In this document: in pieces, positions 18,219 through 24,533 of the stretch
Layout of the letters: each line of letters begins with the position of its first letter
Position numbering within the stretch: the stretch's first letter is position 1
Virus record (IMG/VR): IMGVR_UViG_3300023184_000402
Location: 1-29,408 of that record
Length of the DNA stretch: 29,408 bases
Strand: one strand, 5' to 3'
DNA from: a virus
Program-made: the position numbers and the translations under genes
Notes under the pieces: generated by a model
What the model saw: the letters and a program-made list of their open reading frames with translations, nothing else
What the model was told of the DNA's origin: nothing
The model's database searches: none

Positions 18219-18668
18219 ATGAAACCTACTCCACGCGTACTAGCATTACAAAAACAATTTTTTAACCAATACAAGCGAAATAAAAGATCTTGGGTTGAAA
18301 AATATGGTGCGGATGCTGAAAAAGTAATGACAGGAGCAGCATTTAAAAGAGCCGAATCCGCAGCTATGAAAGAAAATAAACAACGAATTAAAGAGATGAT
18401 TAAAACGGCCTTAATGGGGCCTATTAAAGAGGAAGAAATCGACTCAAAAGCATTTATTCAATCTCGTAAATCAAAAGAAAATCCTGAAGATGTAATTAAA
18501 ATGGATGTTCCATTATTAATTCGTATGTTAGAATATGCTAGAGAAGATGCTAAAACGGATATGGACCTACATAAAGTAGCTGAAAACCTTATTCAATTAT
18601 CTAAAGAAGGCAAAACTTTAGACATGAGTGATTATAATAGTATAGTAGAACCAGATACAGAAGCATAA
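18219..18668 (+). CDS. Small basic/helical conserved phage protein
   Basis: 149 aa. The N-terminal half is Lys/Arg-rich and helical (QKQFFNQYKRNKRSWVEKYG, ENKQRIKEMIKTALMGPIKE), with an I-K-E site at about residue 70. The second half holds a helical domain VPLLIRMLEYAREDAKTDMD, then LHKVAENLIQLSKEGKTLDM, a pattern I associate with uncharacterised proteins of T4-related environmental phages. No enzymatic motif. It starts 2 bases after the preceding stop, and its own stop shares one base with the next start (TAATG). The charge pattern fits a nucleic-acid- or scaffold-binding protein, which is inference. Confidence 0.5.
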   Translation: MKPTPRVLALQKQFFNQYKRNKRSWVEKYGADAEKVMTGAAFKRAESAAMKENKQRIKEMIKTALMGPIKEEEIDSKAFIQSRKSKENPEDVIKMDVPLLIRMLEYAREDAKTDMDLHKVAENLIQLSKEGKTLDMSDYNSIVEPDTEA

Positions 18669-19186
18669 TGACCCAAAGCGAATTTAAAGAGAAAATAAAA
18701 GCTTTAGTAAAACAAGTTTACTCAAAGACTACTAAATCAACAGAAGTTGATATAGATAGTCCTTCTGTTGTTTCTTTAGATAGTGCTAGATTTCCAGTAC
18801 TAGTTAAATTTCCTACACTTAAAGAAGCTATTGTTAAATTATTAACAGACCAATACGAATTATTTATTAAGAATATTGAGTGGGTAGCTCCACGTCCTAC
18901 TACATTTCGTATTGTATTAGCAAACGATCAAGTATTCTATATGATTTATACTGATAGAACTTGGATTGCTAAAGTAGAGGGTAAAAAATATTATTTATTA
19001 AATTTAAGTGAAGAGCAAAATTGTATTGAAGCAATTGCTCGTGTATTATCATATGGTGCTAAAGCAGAAGTAGAAAAAGCTACTCCTTCAGCAGAAGCTC
19101 CAGCCCCTGAAGCTCCGGCTGAAGAACCAGCCCCTGAAGCTCCAGCAGAAGAAGCACCAGCAGAAGAAGTACCACCTCAAGCATAA
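18668..19186 (+). CDS. Small protein with Pro-Ala-Glu repeat tail
   Basis: 172 aa. Residues 1-20 (MTQSEFKEKIKALVKQVYSK) form a helix like the neighbours' tags but lack the closing (I/L)-x-E. Residues about 30-135 form a compact alpha/beta domain (FPVLVKFPTLKEAIVKLLTD, TFRIVLANDQVFYMIYTDRT, YYLLNLSEEQNCIEAIARVL) of unknown family. The last about 35 residues are a low-complexity repeat of APAEE/PAPEAPAEE units, likely extended and disordered. The domain looks like a small globular binding protein. It is tightly coupled to both neighbours (TAATG upstream, 6-base gap downstream). Confidence 0.5.
   Translation: MTQSEFKEKIKALVKQVYSKTTKSTEVDIDSPSVVSLDSARFPVLVKFPTLKEAIVKLLTDQYELFIKNIEWVAPRPTTFRIVLANDQVFYMIYTDRTWIAKVEGKKYYLLNLSEEQNCIEAIARVLSYGAKAEVEKATPSAEAPAPEAPAEEPAPEAPAEEAPAEEVPPQA
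19096..19182 (+). repeat. In-frame Pro/Ala/Glu-coding tandem repeat
   Basis: Degenerate repeats of a unit reading GCTCCAGCAGAAGAA / GCCCCTGAAGCTCC encode APAEE and PAPEAPAEE blocks at the C-terminus of the 172-aa protein. Local GC content is clearly higher than in the surroundings. Such tracts can change length by slippage, so length may vary between strains. Confidence 0.7.
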
Positions 19187-19192
19187 TAAAAA

Positions 19193-20329
19193 ATGGCTAA
19201 TGAATTAAAAACATATGGTGATTTAAAAAAAGCTATTCAACTTATTACTTTAAAGCAAAAAGTAAAAAACATAGCTGGAGGAGCAGGTGATGTTGCGATA
19301 GAAGCAGCAATTGATGCTGCTAAAACATTTATTCCTGGTATAGGAACTGCTAAAACAACATTTGATTTCATAAAAGCAGCAATATCTAAACCAGATACTA
19401 AAAAAACAAAAACTTGGTTAGATAAATTAGATATAGATGATGATATGTCTAAAATTATTGATAATACTGTTGAAAATGGATTTATGCAAATGATATCTAA
19501 AACTATAGAAGGAGAGTCTGATTCTAAACCTTTAGAACAAGATTTTAATATGAATCAAAAATTAGTTAATTATTTAAAACAAAACTATAAAGGACGTACC
19601 GTAACTGGTATACAAGAAAATAAAGAAAATAAAATGAAAAAATCACAATTAAGACAACTTATTAGAGAAGAAATCAAAACAGCTATTAATGAAAATGTCC
19701 CTGCTTTACGAATTTTTAATCGAACAAGTGAAGAAGGTAACCCTCAAATAGTCATTACTGCTACAACCCCAGGTTGGAGTGATGATAAAGAAATAATTTT
19801 ATCTAAAGAAGAAGCTACAGAATTACAAAAATTAGCCAAAAAGTTTCTTGGTAATAGAAATAGTTCTATATCAACAGCAGTAAATACTAAAGATAAAAAT
19901 TTTACCCAAAGTACTATAAGTATACAGCCTTTAAAAGATATGAAATGCGCTATTGCTAGACAAGAAGGATCTGTTTATAAGGGATATGATGAATCATCAG
20001 GTAGTGCTACAGGATATTGTGTAGTATTTCAAAGTAATATATATCAATTGAGTGATGATCTTGATAAATATCTAACAGAAATAGAAACACCACAAAATAC
20101 AACAGCCCCAGCTGTTAAACAAACAGCAGCATCAACTGCTTATCAAAAAACTGCTCAAAAAGCTACAACAGTAACTTCAAAAGCATCTCAGATTAAAAGT
20201 ATAAATGATTTACCTGGAGCATTTCAAACCTGGTTTGATTCATTAGGACTTAAAGATAAATCAGGAGTTAATCAAACGGCTATTATATCTAAAATAAAAG
20301 ATACTTTAACAAAGATGGGTATAAAATAA
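19193..20329 (+). CDS. Probable two-part fusion: conserved N-domain plus tag-bearing C-domain
   Basis: 378 aa. Residues 1-147 contain a Gly/Ala-rich, weakly hydrophobic segment (AGGAGDVAIEAAIDAAKTFI, PGIGTAKTTFDFIKAAIS) and an acidic helical part (TWLDKLDIDDDMSKIIDNTV, then DFNMNQKLVNYLKQNYKGRT), resembling a stand-alone uncharacterised protein of T4-like phages that ends at this point. At codon 148 (base 19634) an in-frame Met begins MKKSQLRQLIREEIKTAINE, a textbook N-terminal tag for this locus, followed by an unrelated about 210-residue region (RIFNRTSEEGNPQIVITATT, Thr/Ala linker about residues 300-325, C-terminal helix). Either two ancestral genes fused, or translation also starts internally at 19634. 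No Shine-Dalgarno is present, but none is used elsewhere. Function unknown. Confidence 0.55.
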   Translation: MANELKTYGDLKKAIQLITLKQKVKNIAGGAGDVAIEAAIDAAKTFIPGIGTAKTTFDFIKAAISKPDTKKTKTWLDKLDIDDDMSKIIDNTVENGFMQMISKTIEGESDSKPLEQDFNMNQKLVNYLKQNYKGRTVTGIQENKENKMKKSQLRQLIREEIKTAINENVPALRIFNRTSEEGNPQIVITATTPGWSDDKEIILSKEEATELQKLAKKFLGNRNSSISTAVNTKDKNFTQSTISIQPLKDMKCAIARQEGSVYKGYDESSGSATGYCVVFQSNIYQLSDDLDKYLTEIETPQNTTAPAVKQTAASTAYQKTAQKATTVTSKASQIKSINDLPGAFQTWFDSLGLKDKSGVNQTAIISKIKDTLTKMGIK

Positions 20330-21255
20330 TGGATTCACTAGATAAGTTTTTTAAAAAATACGCATATAAATTCCCTAAAGGATATCCTGACTTAACTAAT
20401 GAGCAGGATATCAATCTTTTAGCTGATTTATTAGAAAATATGGAAATAGATTTAGAAGAAAAATTAAAAAAAAAGTTAGAATCTAAAGGTCTCGAATCAG
20501 GATGGGCAGAATATGTAGATTTATACGCTTCAAAATTCAAATCAGATGAAAATTTATTTAATTATTTAAATTCTAATAAATTATTATCTTTTAAAAATTT
20601 AGGAAAATCTGGAAATTTATTTAATATCATAAAAACTAACACTAATAATTTTGATGATGTTTTTATTAAGAAAATAATAGATTATACTCCTGATTTTCAA
20701 AATAGAAAATTAGGTAAAGGAGAAATAGCATTAGCTGTGTTTTTTAATGCAATTAAAAAAGGAAAAGGAGATATAGAAATAGATAATAAAGAATTAATTG
20801 AAATTAAAGGAAACGGTAGTAGATTCTCAACAGAAGAAGGACCAGCCTCAGGAAGATCAGGTTATATAAAAACATATTTTGATAATATTAAAAAAAAATT
20901 TCCTCAAGCTCCTGAAAGTACAAATTTAAAAATATATATACAAAATATATTCAATTCATATTCTGATTCTATTTTAGAAATAGAAGAATATTTTAATAAA
21001 ATATTAAATGAGATTTATCCTTCATCAAAATCTATAGAAATTACTAAAGAAAACTTAAATCAAAATTCTTTATTAGTAAAATACGTAGCTAATTATATTA
21101 ATTATAACTTAGAAAATACACATTACATGTTATTAGATAATAATTATAATTATACAATCTACACTCCTAGTGAACTTTTAGACGAAGTAGAAACAGGTAA
21201 TATCAAAATAGGAAACATAACTCCTAGTAGTGCCTACCCACAAATTGTTTTATAA
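20329..21255 (+). CDS. Putative PD-(D/E)XK nuclease-like protein
   Basis: 308 aa, start overlapping the previous stop by one base. Residues 129-166 carry a nuclease-like signature: GKGEIALAVFF with E132, then GKGDIEID with D148, then ELIEIKGNGSRF with E158-x-K160. This E...D...ExK order with short strands matches the PD-(D/E)XK restriction-endonuclease-like core, and 'GDIxIxxxxxExKgxGxR' is a form I associate with phage-encoded nuclease-like proteins. The flanks are helical: an N-terminal 125-residue Lys/Asp-rich region and a C-terminal region rich in Asn and Tyr. No tag-like N-terminus is visible (MDSLDKFFKKYAYKFPKG). If catalytic, it could cut host or competitor DNA, or process phage DNA. 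Activity is inferred only from the motif. Confidence 0.55.
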   Translation: MDSLDKFFKKYAYKFPKGYPDLTNEQDINLLADLLENMEIDLEEKLKKKLESKGLESGWAEYVDLYASKFKSDENLFNYLNSNKLLSFKNLGKSGNLFNIIKTNTNNFDDVFIKKIIDYTPDFQNRKLGKGEIALAVFFNAIKKGKGDIEIDNKELIEIKGNGSRFSTEEGPASGRSGYIKTYFDNIKKKFPQAPESTNLKIYIQNIFNSYSDSILEIEEYFNKILNEIYPSSKSIEITKENLNQNSLLVKYVANYINYNLENTHYMLLDNNYNYTIYTPSELLDEVETGNIKIGNITPSSAYPQIVL

Positions 21256-21271
21256 ATAAATAATATTTATA
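21251..21271 (+). repeat. 8-bp inverted repeat TATAAATA/TATTTATA before a start codon
   Basis: TATAAATA (21251-21258), AATAA spacer, TATTTATA (21264-21271), perfect arms, ending three bases before the ATG at 21275. The first arm overlaps the end of the preceding gene. The right arm is copy 4 of the ATATTTATA motif (21263-21271). The left arm reads as the T4 late-promoter core in the + direction. Confidence 0.6.
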
Positions 21272-21274
21272 ACC

Positions 21275-22174
21275 ATGAATAAAAACACAGCTCAACGCAT
21301 AAAACATCTTATCCAGGAAGCACTATCTACACCTTCTAAAAAAGACAAATGTAATTGTGGTTGCCATTCATGTGAAAACGTGGGCAATCCTGGTCCTGTA
21401 CTTAACGAAAATTTAAATGCTAAGATCACGTTATCTGAAAACATGAAATATCATGTTGATAATAAATTACCCTTAACAGAAAACACATTCCGTTATGGTT
21501 CTGAAGCGTTTTTAGATTTATGGGCTGAAGCACGTTACTTATATTCTCGCAACGCTATTCATTTAAATGAAATAGATAAAGAAATCATAACAGAAACTAA
21601 TTTAGGTGAATATGGAATATATGAAGGTAAAAAAGTGCCTTTAGATTTACCTATGATGGAAGAAGATTCTGAATTAGGTAGTAGAGAAGATGTTGAATTC
21701 ACTACTAGCGTTTTAACTCAACCATATGCTGAATTGTTAAGACAAGCATATAAAGAATACGGTGGCACAGATTTTTACTTTGAATTAGAACAAGCACTTT
21801 GGGACAAACATCTTAATGAAATTCCAGGCATATTACAAAAATATGAAATGGATGGTCACTTTGGTCATTTGCTTGGTTTAAATGAAAAAATAGCTAAAAA
21901 GAAAAAACAACCCCCACTCAACAAACCCCATAGAGGTGGTTCTAAAAAGTTCTATGTGTATGTTCGCAAGCCCGGGGGCGGCATTAAAAAAGTATCATTC
22001 GGCCAGGCAGGAATGTCTGCTAAAATAAACAATCCTAAAGCACGCAAAGCATTTGCCGCTCGTCACAAATGTGCTCAAAAAACAGATAAAACAAAAGCTT
22101 CATACTGGAGCTGTCGTTTACCTAGATATGCTAGCTTATTAGGACTCAAATCATCATTCAGTGGTTACTGGTAA
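21275..22174 (+). CDS. Cys-rich tagged protein with C-terminal RHxC...YWSC domain
   Basis: 299 aa. The N-terminus MNKNTAQRIKHLIQE|ALS ends in I-Q-E before Ala, the best match in the window to the T4 prohead-protease site. It is followed by a Cys/His cluster KCNCGCHSCEN (residues about 25-35). The middle (residues about 75-215) is a conserved-looking domain (FRYGSEAFLDLWAEARYLYS, EIITETNLGEYGIYEGKKVP). The C-terminal about 75 residues (KKFYVYVRKPGGGIKKVSFG, FAARHKCAQKTDKTKASYWS, CRLPRY) match a small Lys/Arg-rich module known to me from many T4-like aquatic phages, with two Cys and one His probably binding metal. Codon use differs from the tail genes: CGC Arg codons and a GC-rich CCCGGGGGCGGC stretch at about 21971. 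It may be a packaged DNA-binding protein; function not established. Confidence 0.6.
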   Translation: MNKNTAQRIKHLIQEALSTPSKKDKCNCGCHSCENVGNPGPVLNENLNAKITLSENMKYHVDNKLPLTENTFRYGSEAFLDLWAEARYLYSRNAIHLNEIDKEIITETNLGEYGIYEGKKVPLDLPMMEEDSELGSREDVEFTTSVLTQPYAELLRQAYKEYGGTDFYFELEQALWDKHLNEIPGILQKYEMDGHFGHLLGLNEKIAKKKKQPPLNKPHRGGSKKFYVYVRKPGGGIKKVSFGQAGMSAKINNPKARKAFAARHKCAQKTDKTKASYWSCRLPRYASLLGLKSSFSGYW

Positions 22175-22186
22175 AAAATTAATCAA

Positions 22187-22567
22187 ATGTTAAAATCAAC
22201 ATTTAAAAATTTTATTAAAGAAGAAATACGTAATATATTACGTGAGGATTATGCTTCTAAACTTTATAAACTTGAAGGTTTACTAGTAACTGATACTAAT
22301 AAAAAAACTCAAACCCAAATACTATCAGATATTCGTTCTGTTCCTGGTGTTACTACAATCGATATTGAAGAATATACACCTAATATTTCAAAACCTGGAT
22401 ACATGTATGATAGAACTATAATTAAAATAGATCCATATCCTTATACTAAAAATGGTAAATCATTTACTATTGAAAATTTGCAAAACGTTATAGACAATAT
22501 AAACAGCATCAGAGGTGTAATTAAATTTAAGGTAGAAAATCCTCAACTATTAAATATAGGTATATAA
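22187..22567 (+). CDS. Small tagged protein with ferredoxin-like fold
   Basis: 126 aa. The N-terminal tag MLKSTFKNFIKEEIRNILRE has I-K-E at 10-12 and L-R-E at 18-20. The remaining about 100 residues alternate strand-helix-strand-strand-helix-strand: KLEGLLVTDTNKKTQTQILS, VTTIDIEEY, YDRTIIKIDPYP, IENLQNVIDNINSIRGVIKF. This looks like a small ferredoxin-like alpha/beta plait, with no visible catalytic or metal residues. Such plaits often bind nucleic acid or protein. The stop shares one base with the M15 peptidase start (TAATG), so the two are probably co-translated. Function not recognised. Confidence 0.55.
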   Translation: MLKSTFKNFIKEEIRNILREDYASKLYKLEGLLVTDTNKKTQTQILSDIRSVPGVTTIDIEEYTPNISKPGYMYDRTIIKIDPYPYTKNGKSFTIENLQNVIDNINSIRGVIKFKVENPQLLNIGI

Positions 22568-23037
22568 TGCAACTATCAGAACACTTAAACCTTTCAGAAG
22601 TTACAAAATCAGATACCGCTAAAAGATTAGGTATCGATAACAATCCAACTCCAGAACATTTAGCTAATTTAAAATTATTAGCAGAAAACATTTTTGAACC
22701 AATTCGTAAACATTTTGGTAAACCAATATTTTTATCATCAGGTTATCGTTCAAAAGCATTAAATGTTGCTGTTCCTGGTTCATCACTCACATCACAACAT
22801 TGTTCAGGTGAAGCATTAGATCTTGATCAGGACGATAAACAAACTGGTGTAACTAACGTTATGGTATTTAGTTATATTAAAGATCATATAAATTTTGATC
22901 AATTAATTTGGGAATTTGGTACAGACAAAAATCCAGATTGGGTACATGTTTCTTGGTCTCATACTGGAAAACAAAGAAAACAAATTTTAAAAGCTACAAG
23001 AGTAAACGGTAAACCAGTTTATTCACCCTGGAAATGA
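22567..23037 (+). CDS. Peptidase M15 family (D,D-/L,D-carboxypeptidase-like), candidate endolysin
   Basis: 156 aa. It shows the full M15A metal site: S-x-H-x-x-G-x-A-x-D at residues 76-85 (SQHCSGEALD; H78 and D85 bind zinc), catalytic E116 (QLIWEFG) and a third ligand H127 (DWVHVSW). The upstream LSSGYRSKALN (57-65) is the conserved YRS loop. The family cleaves peptidoglycan peptide cross-links, and short phage members are endolysins or virion lysins. There is no signal peptide or cell-wall binding domain, so export would need a holin, such as the candidate at 26591. The length equals that of a minimal catalytic domain. It starts in a TAATG overlap and ends in an ATGA overlap with the HAD gene. 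Confidence 0.85.
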   Translation: MQLSEHLNLSEVTKSDTAKRLGIDNNPTPEHLANLKLLAENIFEPIRKHFGKPIFLSSGYRSKALNVAVPGSSLTSQHCSGEALDLDQDDKQTGVTNVMVFSYIKDHINFDQLIWEFGTDKNPDWVHVSWSHTGKQRKQILKATRVNGKPVYSPWK

Positions 23038-23570
23038 TTAAGTTAATAGACATATTAAACGAAGTTAAAGGTAGAAAAATACTTCATATATATGACTTTG
23101 ATGATACCTTAGTCAAAACAAATACCTCAGTTGGTATTATAGATGCTGAAGGAAATAAACAAGTTCTTTCAAGTCATGAATTTGCATTATATAAACTCAA
23201 ACCAGGAGAAAAATATGATTTTTCTGAGTTTGATGCTATGATTAGAGGTTCACAACCTATTTTAAAAAATATTAAAGCTATTTCTCAATCTTTAAATGAT
23301 CCTAGTATTAAAACAACCGTTTTAACTGCTCGTAGATTAGCTTTTCCTGTTATGAAGCATTTACGAGACAAATATGGAGTAAATGTTTATGTAGTAGGAG
23401 TAGCAGGATCAAATCCAGAATTAAAAGCAGATTGGATAGAAAATCAAGTTCAAAAAGGATATAAAACTATCAAGTTTGTAGATGATTCTCAAAAAAATTT
23501 AGATGCAGTAGAAAAAAGATTAGAAAAATATCCTGATATAGATTTAACCTTAATTAATCCTCTTAAATGA
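23034..23570 (+). CDS. HAD-superfamily phosphatase
   Basis: 178 aa. Motif I is YDFDDTLVKT with nucleophile D21 and D23; motif II is TTVLTAR with T98; the acidic motif IV is KFVDDSQKNLDAV with D150/D151. A Lys in between (K131 or K144) can be motif III. The layout resembles phosphatase domains acting on polynucleotide 3' ends or small phosphoesters, such as T4 Pnkp-type HADs, but no kinase domain is attached and the substrate is unknown. The N-terminus MIKLIDILNE|VKGRK is nearly identical to that of the next gene (MIKLIDTLKQLLKE) and to the gene at 27407, so it may be a packaging or targeting peptide. Both junctions are ATGA overlaps, indicating coupled expression with the M15 peptidase and the following protein. 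Confidence 0.8.
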   Translation: MIKLIDILNEVKGRKILHIYDFDDTLVKTNTSVGIIDAEGNKQVLSSHEFALYKLKPGEKYDFSEFDAMIRGSQPILKNIKAISQSLNDPSIKTTVLTARRLAFPVMKHLRDKYGVNVYVVGVAGSNPELKADWIENQVQKGYKTIKFVDDSQKNLDAVEKRLEKYPDIDLTLINPLK

Positions 23571-23962
23571 TTAAATTAATCGACACATTAAAGCAACTTC
23601 TAAAAGAGGATCGCTGTAAACGTATTGCTGATCGCAAATACGATAAGCCATCTGCTTACAAATCAGGTGCTATTGTACGTTGTCGTAAAGGTAATATCTG
23701 GAAAGGATTAAAAGAGGAAGAATTAAAAGAAATCATCAAAGAAATCATTCAAGAAGATGAATCACTTCGTAAATGGTTCAAACGTCAAGGCGCCCCAGGT
23801 AAAGAAGGTGGATGGGTAGATTGCAATACCTGCCGAGACGGTAAATGTAAATCGTGTGGTAGAAAAAAAGGTGAAAAACGCGCTAAATATCCTTCATGTC
23901 GTCCTACACCTGCTCAATGTAAATCGCCTGGTAAAGGTAAAAAATGGGGAAAAACAAAATGA
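23567..23962 (+). CDS. Tagged small Cys/Lys-rich protein (DUF5872-like)
   Basis: 131 aa, highly basic. The N-terminus MIKLIDTLKQLLKE|D ends in L-K-E and is followed by a first small motif, CKRIADRKYDKPSAYKSGAI then VRCRKGNIWKG (residues about 17-48). A helix follows (ELKEIIKEIIQEDESLRKWF), then a Cys-rich module WVDCNTCRDGKCKSCGRKKG with KYPSCRPTPAQC (residues about 84-120), which I recognise as DUF5872-like ('LRKWF...GGWxxC...CGR...KRPxCRP'). These modules occur in phages and large DNA viruses without known function; the Cys and basic residues suggest metal and nucleic-acid binding. ATGA overlap with the HAD gene upstream and with the next gene, using the start at 23959. Confidence 0.65.
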   Translation: MIKLIDTLKQLLKEDRCKRIADRKYDKPSAYKSGAIVRCRKGNIWKGLKEEELKEIIKEIIQEDESLRKWFKRQGAPGKEGGWVDCNTCRDGKCKSCGRKKGEKRAKYPSCRPTPAQCKSPGKGKKWGKTK

Positions 23963-24240
23963 AAAAAGAATTTAACATAACAGATTGGGTATCTAAAAAT
24001 AGATTAAAAGAACAAGAAGGAGAAGAATATCCTCCCTACATGTATTCTCCTGTAGGATTTAGCTGTGCTGTTTGTAAATTTTATAGTATGGAAAATGGTA
24101 AACATTACTGTGCTAATAAAAGTTACGCCGCGTATAAAGGTACTAACGAGTTAGTAGATGATGAAGGAAATCAAATACAAGACCCTACTAAATGGTGTTC
24201 AAATTGGTTTTTACCTAAACAAGAAGATGAAACCGTATAA
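23959..24240 (+). CDS. Small four-Cys protein
   Basis: 93 aa from the ATG at 23959. An earlier in-frame ATG at 23944 would add five residues but create a 19-base overlap, whereas 23959 gives the ATGA junction used by its neighbours. The sequence has C-x2-C in GFSCAVCKFYS, a third Cys in KHYCANKSY and a fourth in PTKWCSNWFLP. Spacing C-2-C-13-C, then a longer gap to the last Cys, with aromatic residues around each, resembles small iron-sulfur (HiPIP-like) or zinc-knuckle proteins. The ligand cannot be told from sequence. The N-terminus includes R-L-K-E|Q, a weak (I/L)-x-E site. Function unknown. Confidence 0.55.
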   Translation: MKKEFNITDWVSKNRLKEQEGEEYPPYMYSPVGFSCAVCKFYSMENGKHYCANKSYAAYKGTNELVDDEGNQIQDPTKWCSNWFLPKQEDETV

Positions 24241-24487
24241 AGATATAGAAGTTACCGACAAATATATTATTCGCGAATTTAGCGAAAATATAGATCCAAT
24301 CGAGCTTATGTGGCATCGTGATAACGAGCACCGTGTAGTAGAAATACTAAATGAAACAAATTGGAAAATACAATTAGATAATCAGTTACCTACTTCTATA
24401 AATCAACCTATTAATATACCTAAACATGCTTGGCATCGTGTTATTAAAGGAACTGGTAACTTGTTATTAAAAATTCATAAATCTTAA
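24227..24487 (+). CDS. Small cupin-like protein
   Basis: 86 aa using ATG 24227 (MKPYKDIEVTDKYIIREFSE), which overlaps the previous gene by 14 bases. An upstream in-frame ATG at 24158 would lie deep inside the previous gene and is disfavoured. The strands IELMWHRDNEHRVVEIL, WKIQLDNQLP, INIPKHAWHRVIKGTG and LLLKIHK follow a one-domain cupin pattern with His residues in WHRDNEH and KHAWHR that could hold a metal. Short phage proteins with 'WHRDxExRxV...IPxxxxHRxIKGTG' are familiar to me but unnamed. The preceding EFSE lacks the tag pattern. Role unknown; a small regulatory or stabilising binding protein is possible. A gap with an ATATTTATA motif follows. Confidence 0.55.
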   Translation: MKPYKDIEVTDKYIIREFSENIDPIELMWHRDNEHRVVEILNETNWKIQLDNQLPTSINQPINIPKHAWHRVIKGTGNLLLKIHKS

Positions 24488-24498
24488 TTAATCCATAC

Positions 24499-24508
24499 AT
24501 ATTTATAA
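24499..24508 (+). promoter_or_regulatory. ATATTTATA intergenic motif, copy 5
   Basis: ATATTTATAACC followed by ATCAAAATATATA, about 26 bases before the ATG at 24534. The immediate flank (AACCAT) is the same as in copy 4, but here no start codon follows directly. Confidence 0.4.
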
Positions 24509-24533
24509 CCATCAAAATATATACAAATATAAA

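Noticed and set aside
23944-23961. Upstream ATG for the four-Cys protein
   Set aside because: Would overlap the previous gene by 19 bases; ATG 23959 gives the ATGA junction seen repeatedly here.
24158-24226. Upstream ATG for the cupin-like protein
   Set aside because: Would overlap the preceding gene by over 80 bases, and the extra residues look like frame-shifted coding sequence of that gene.
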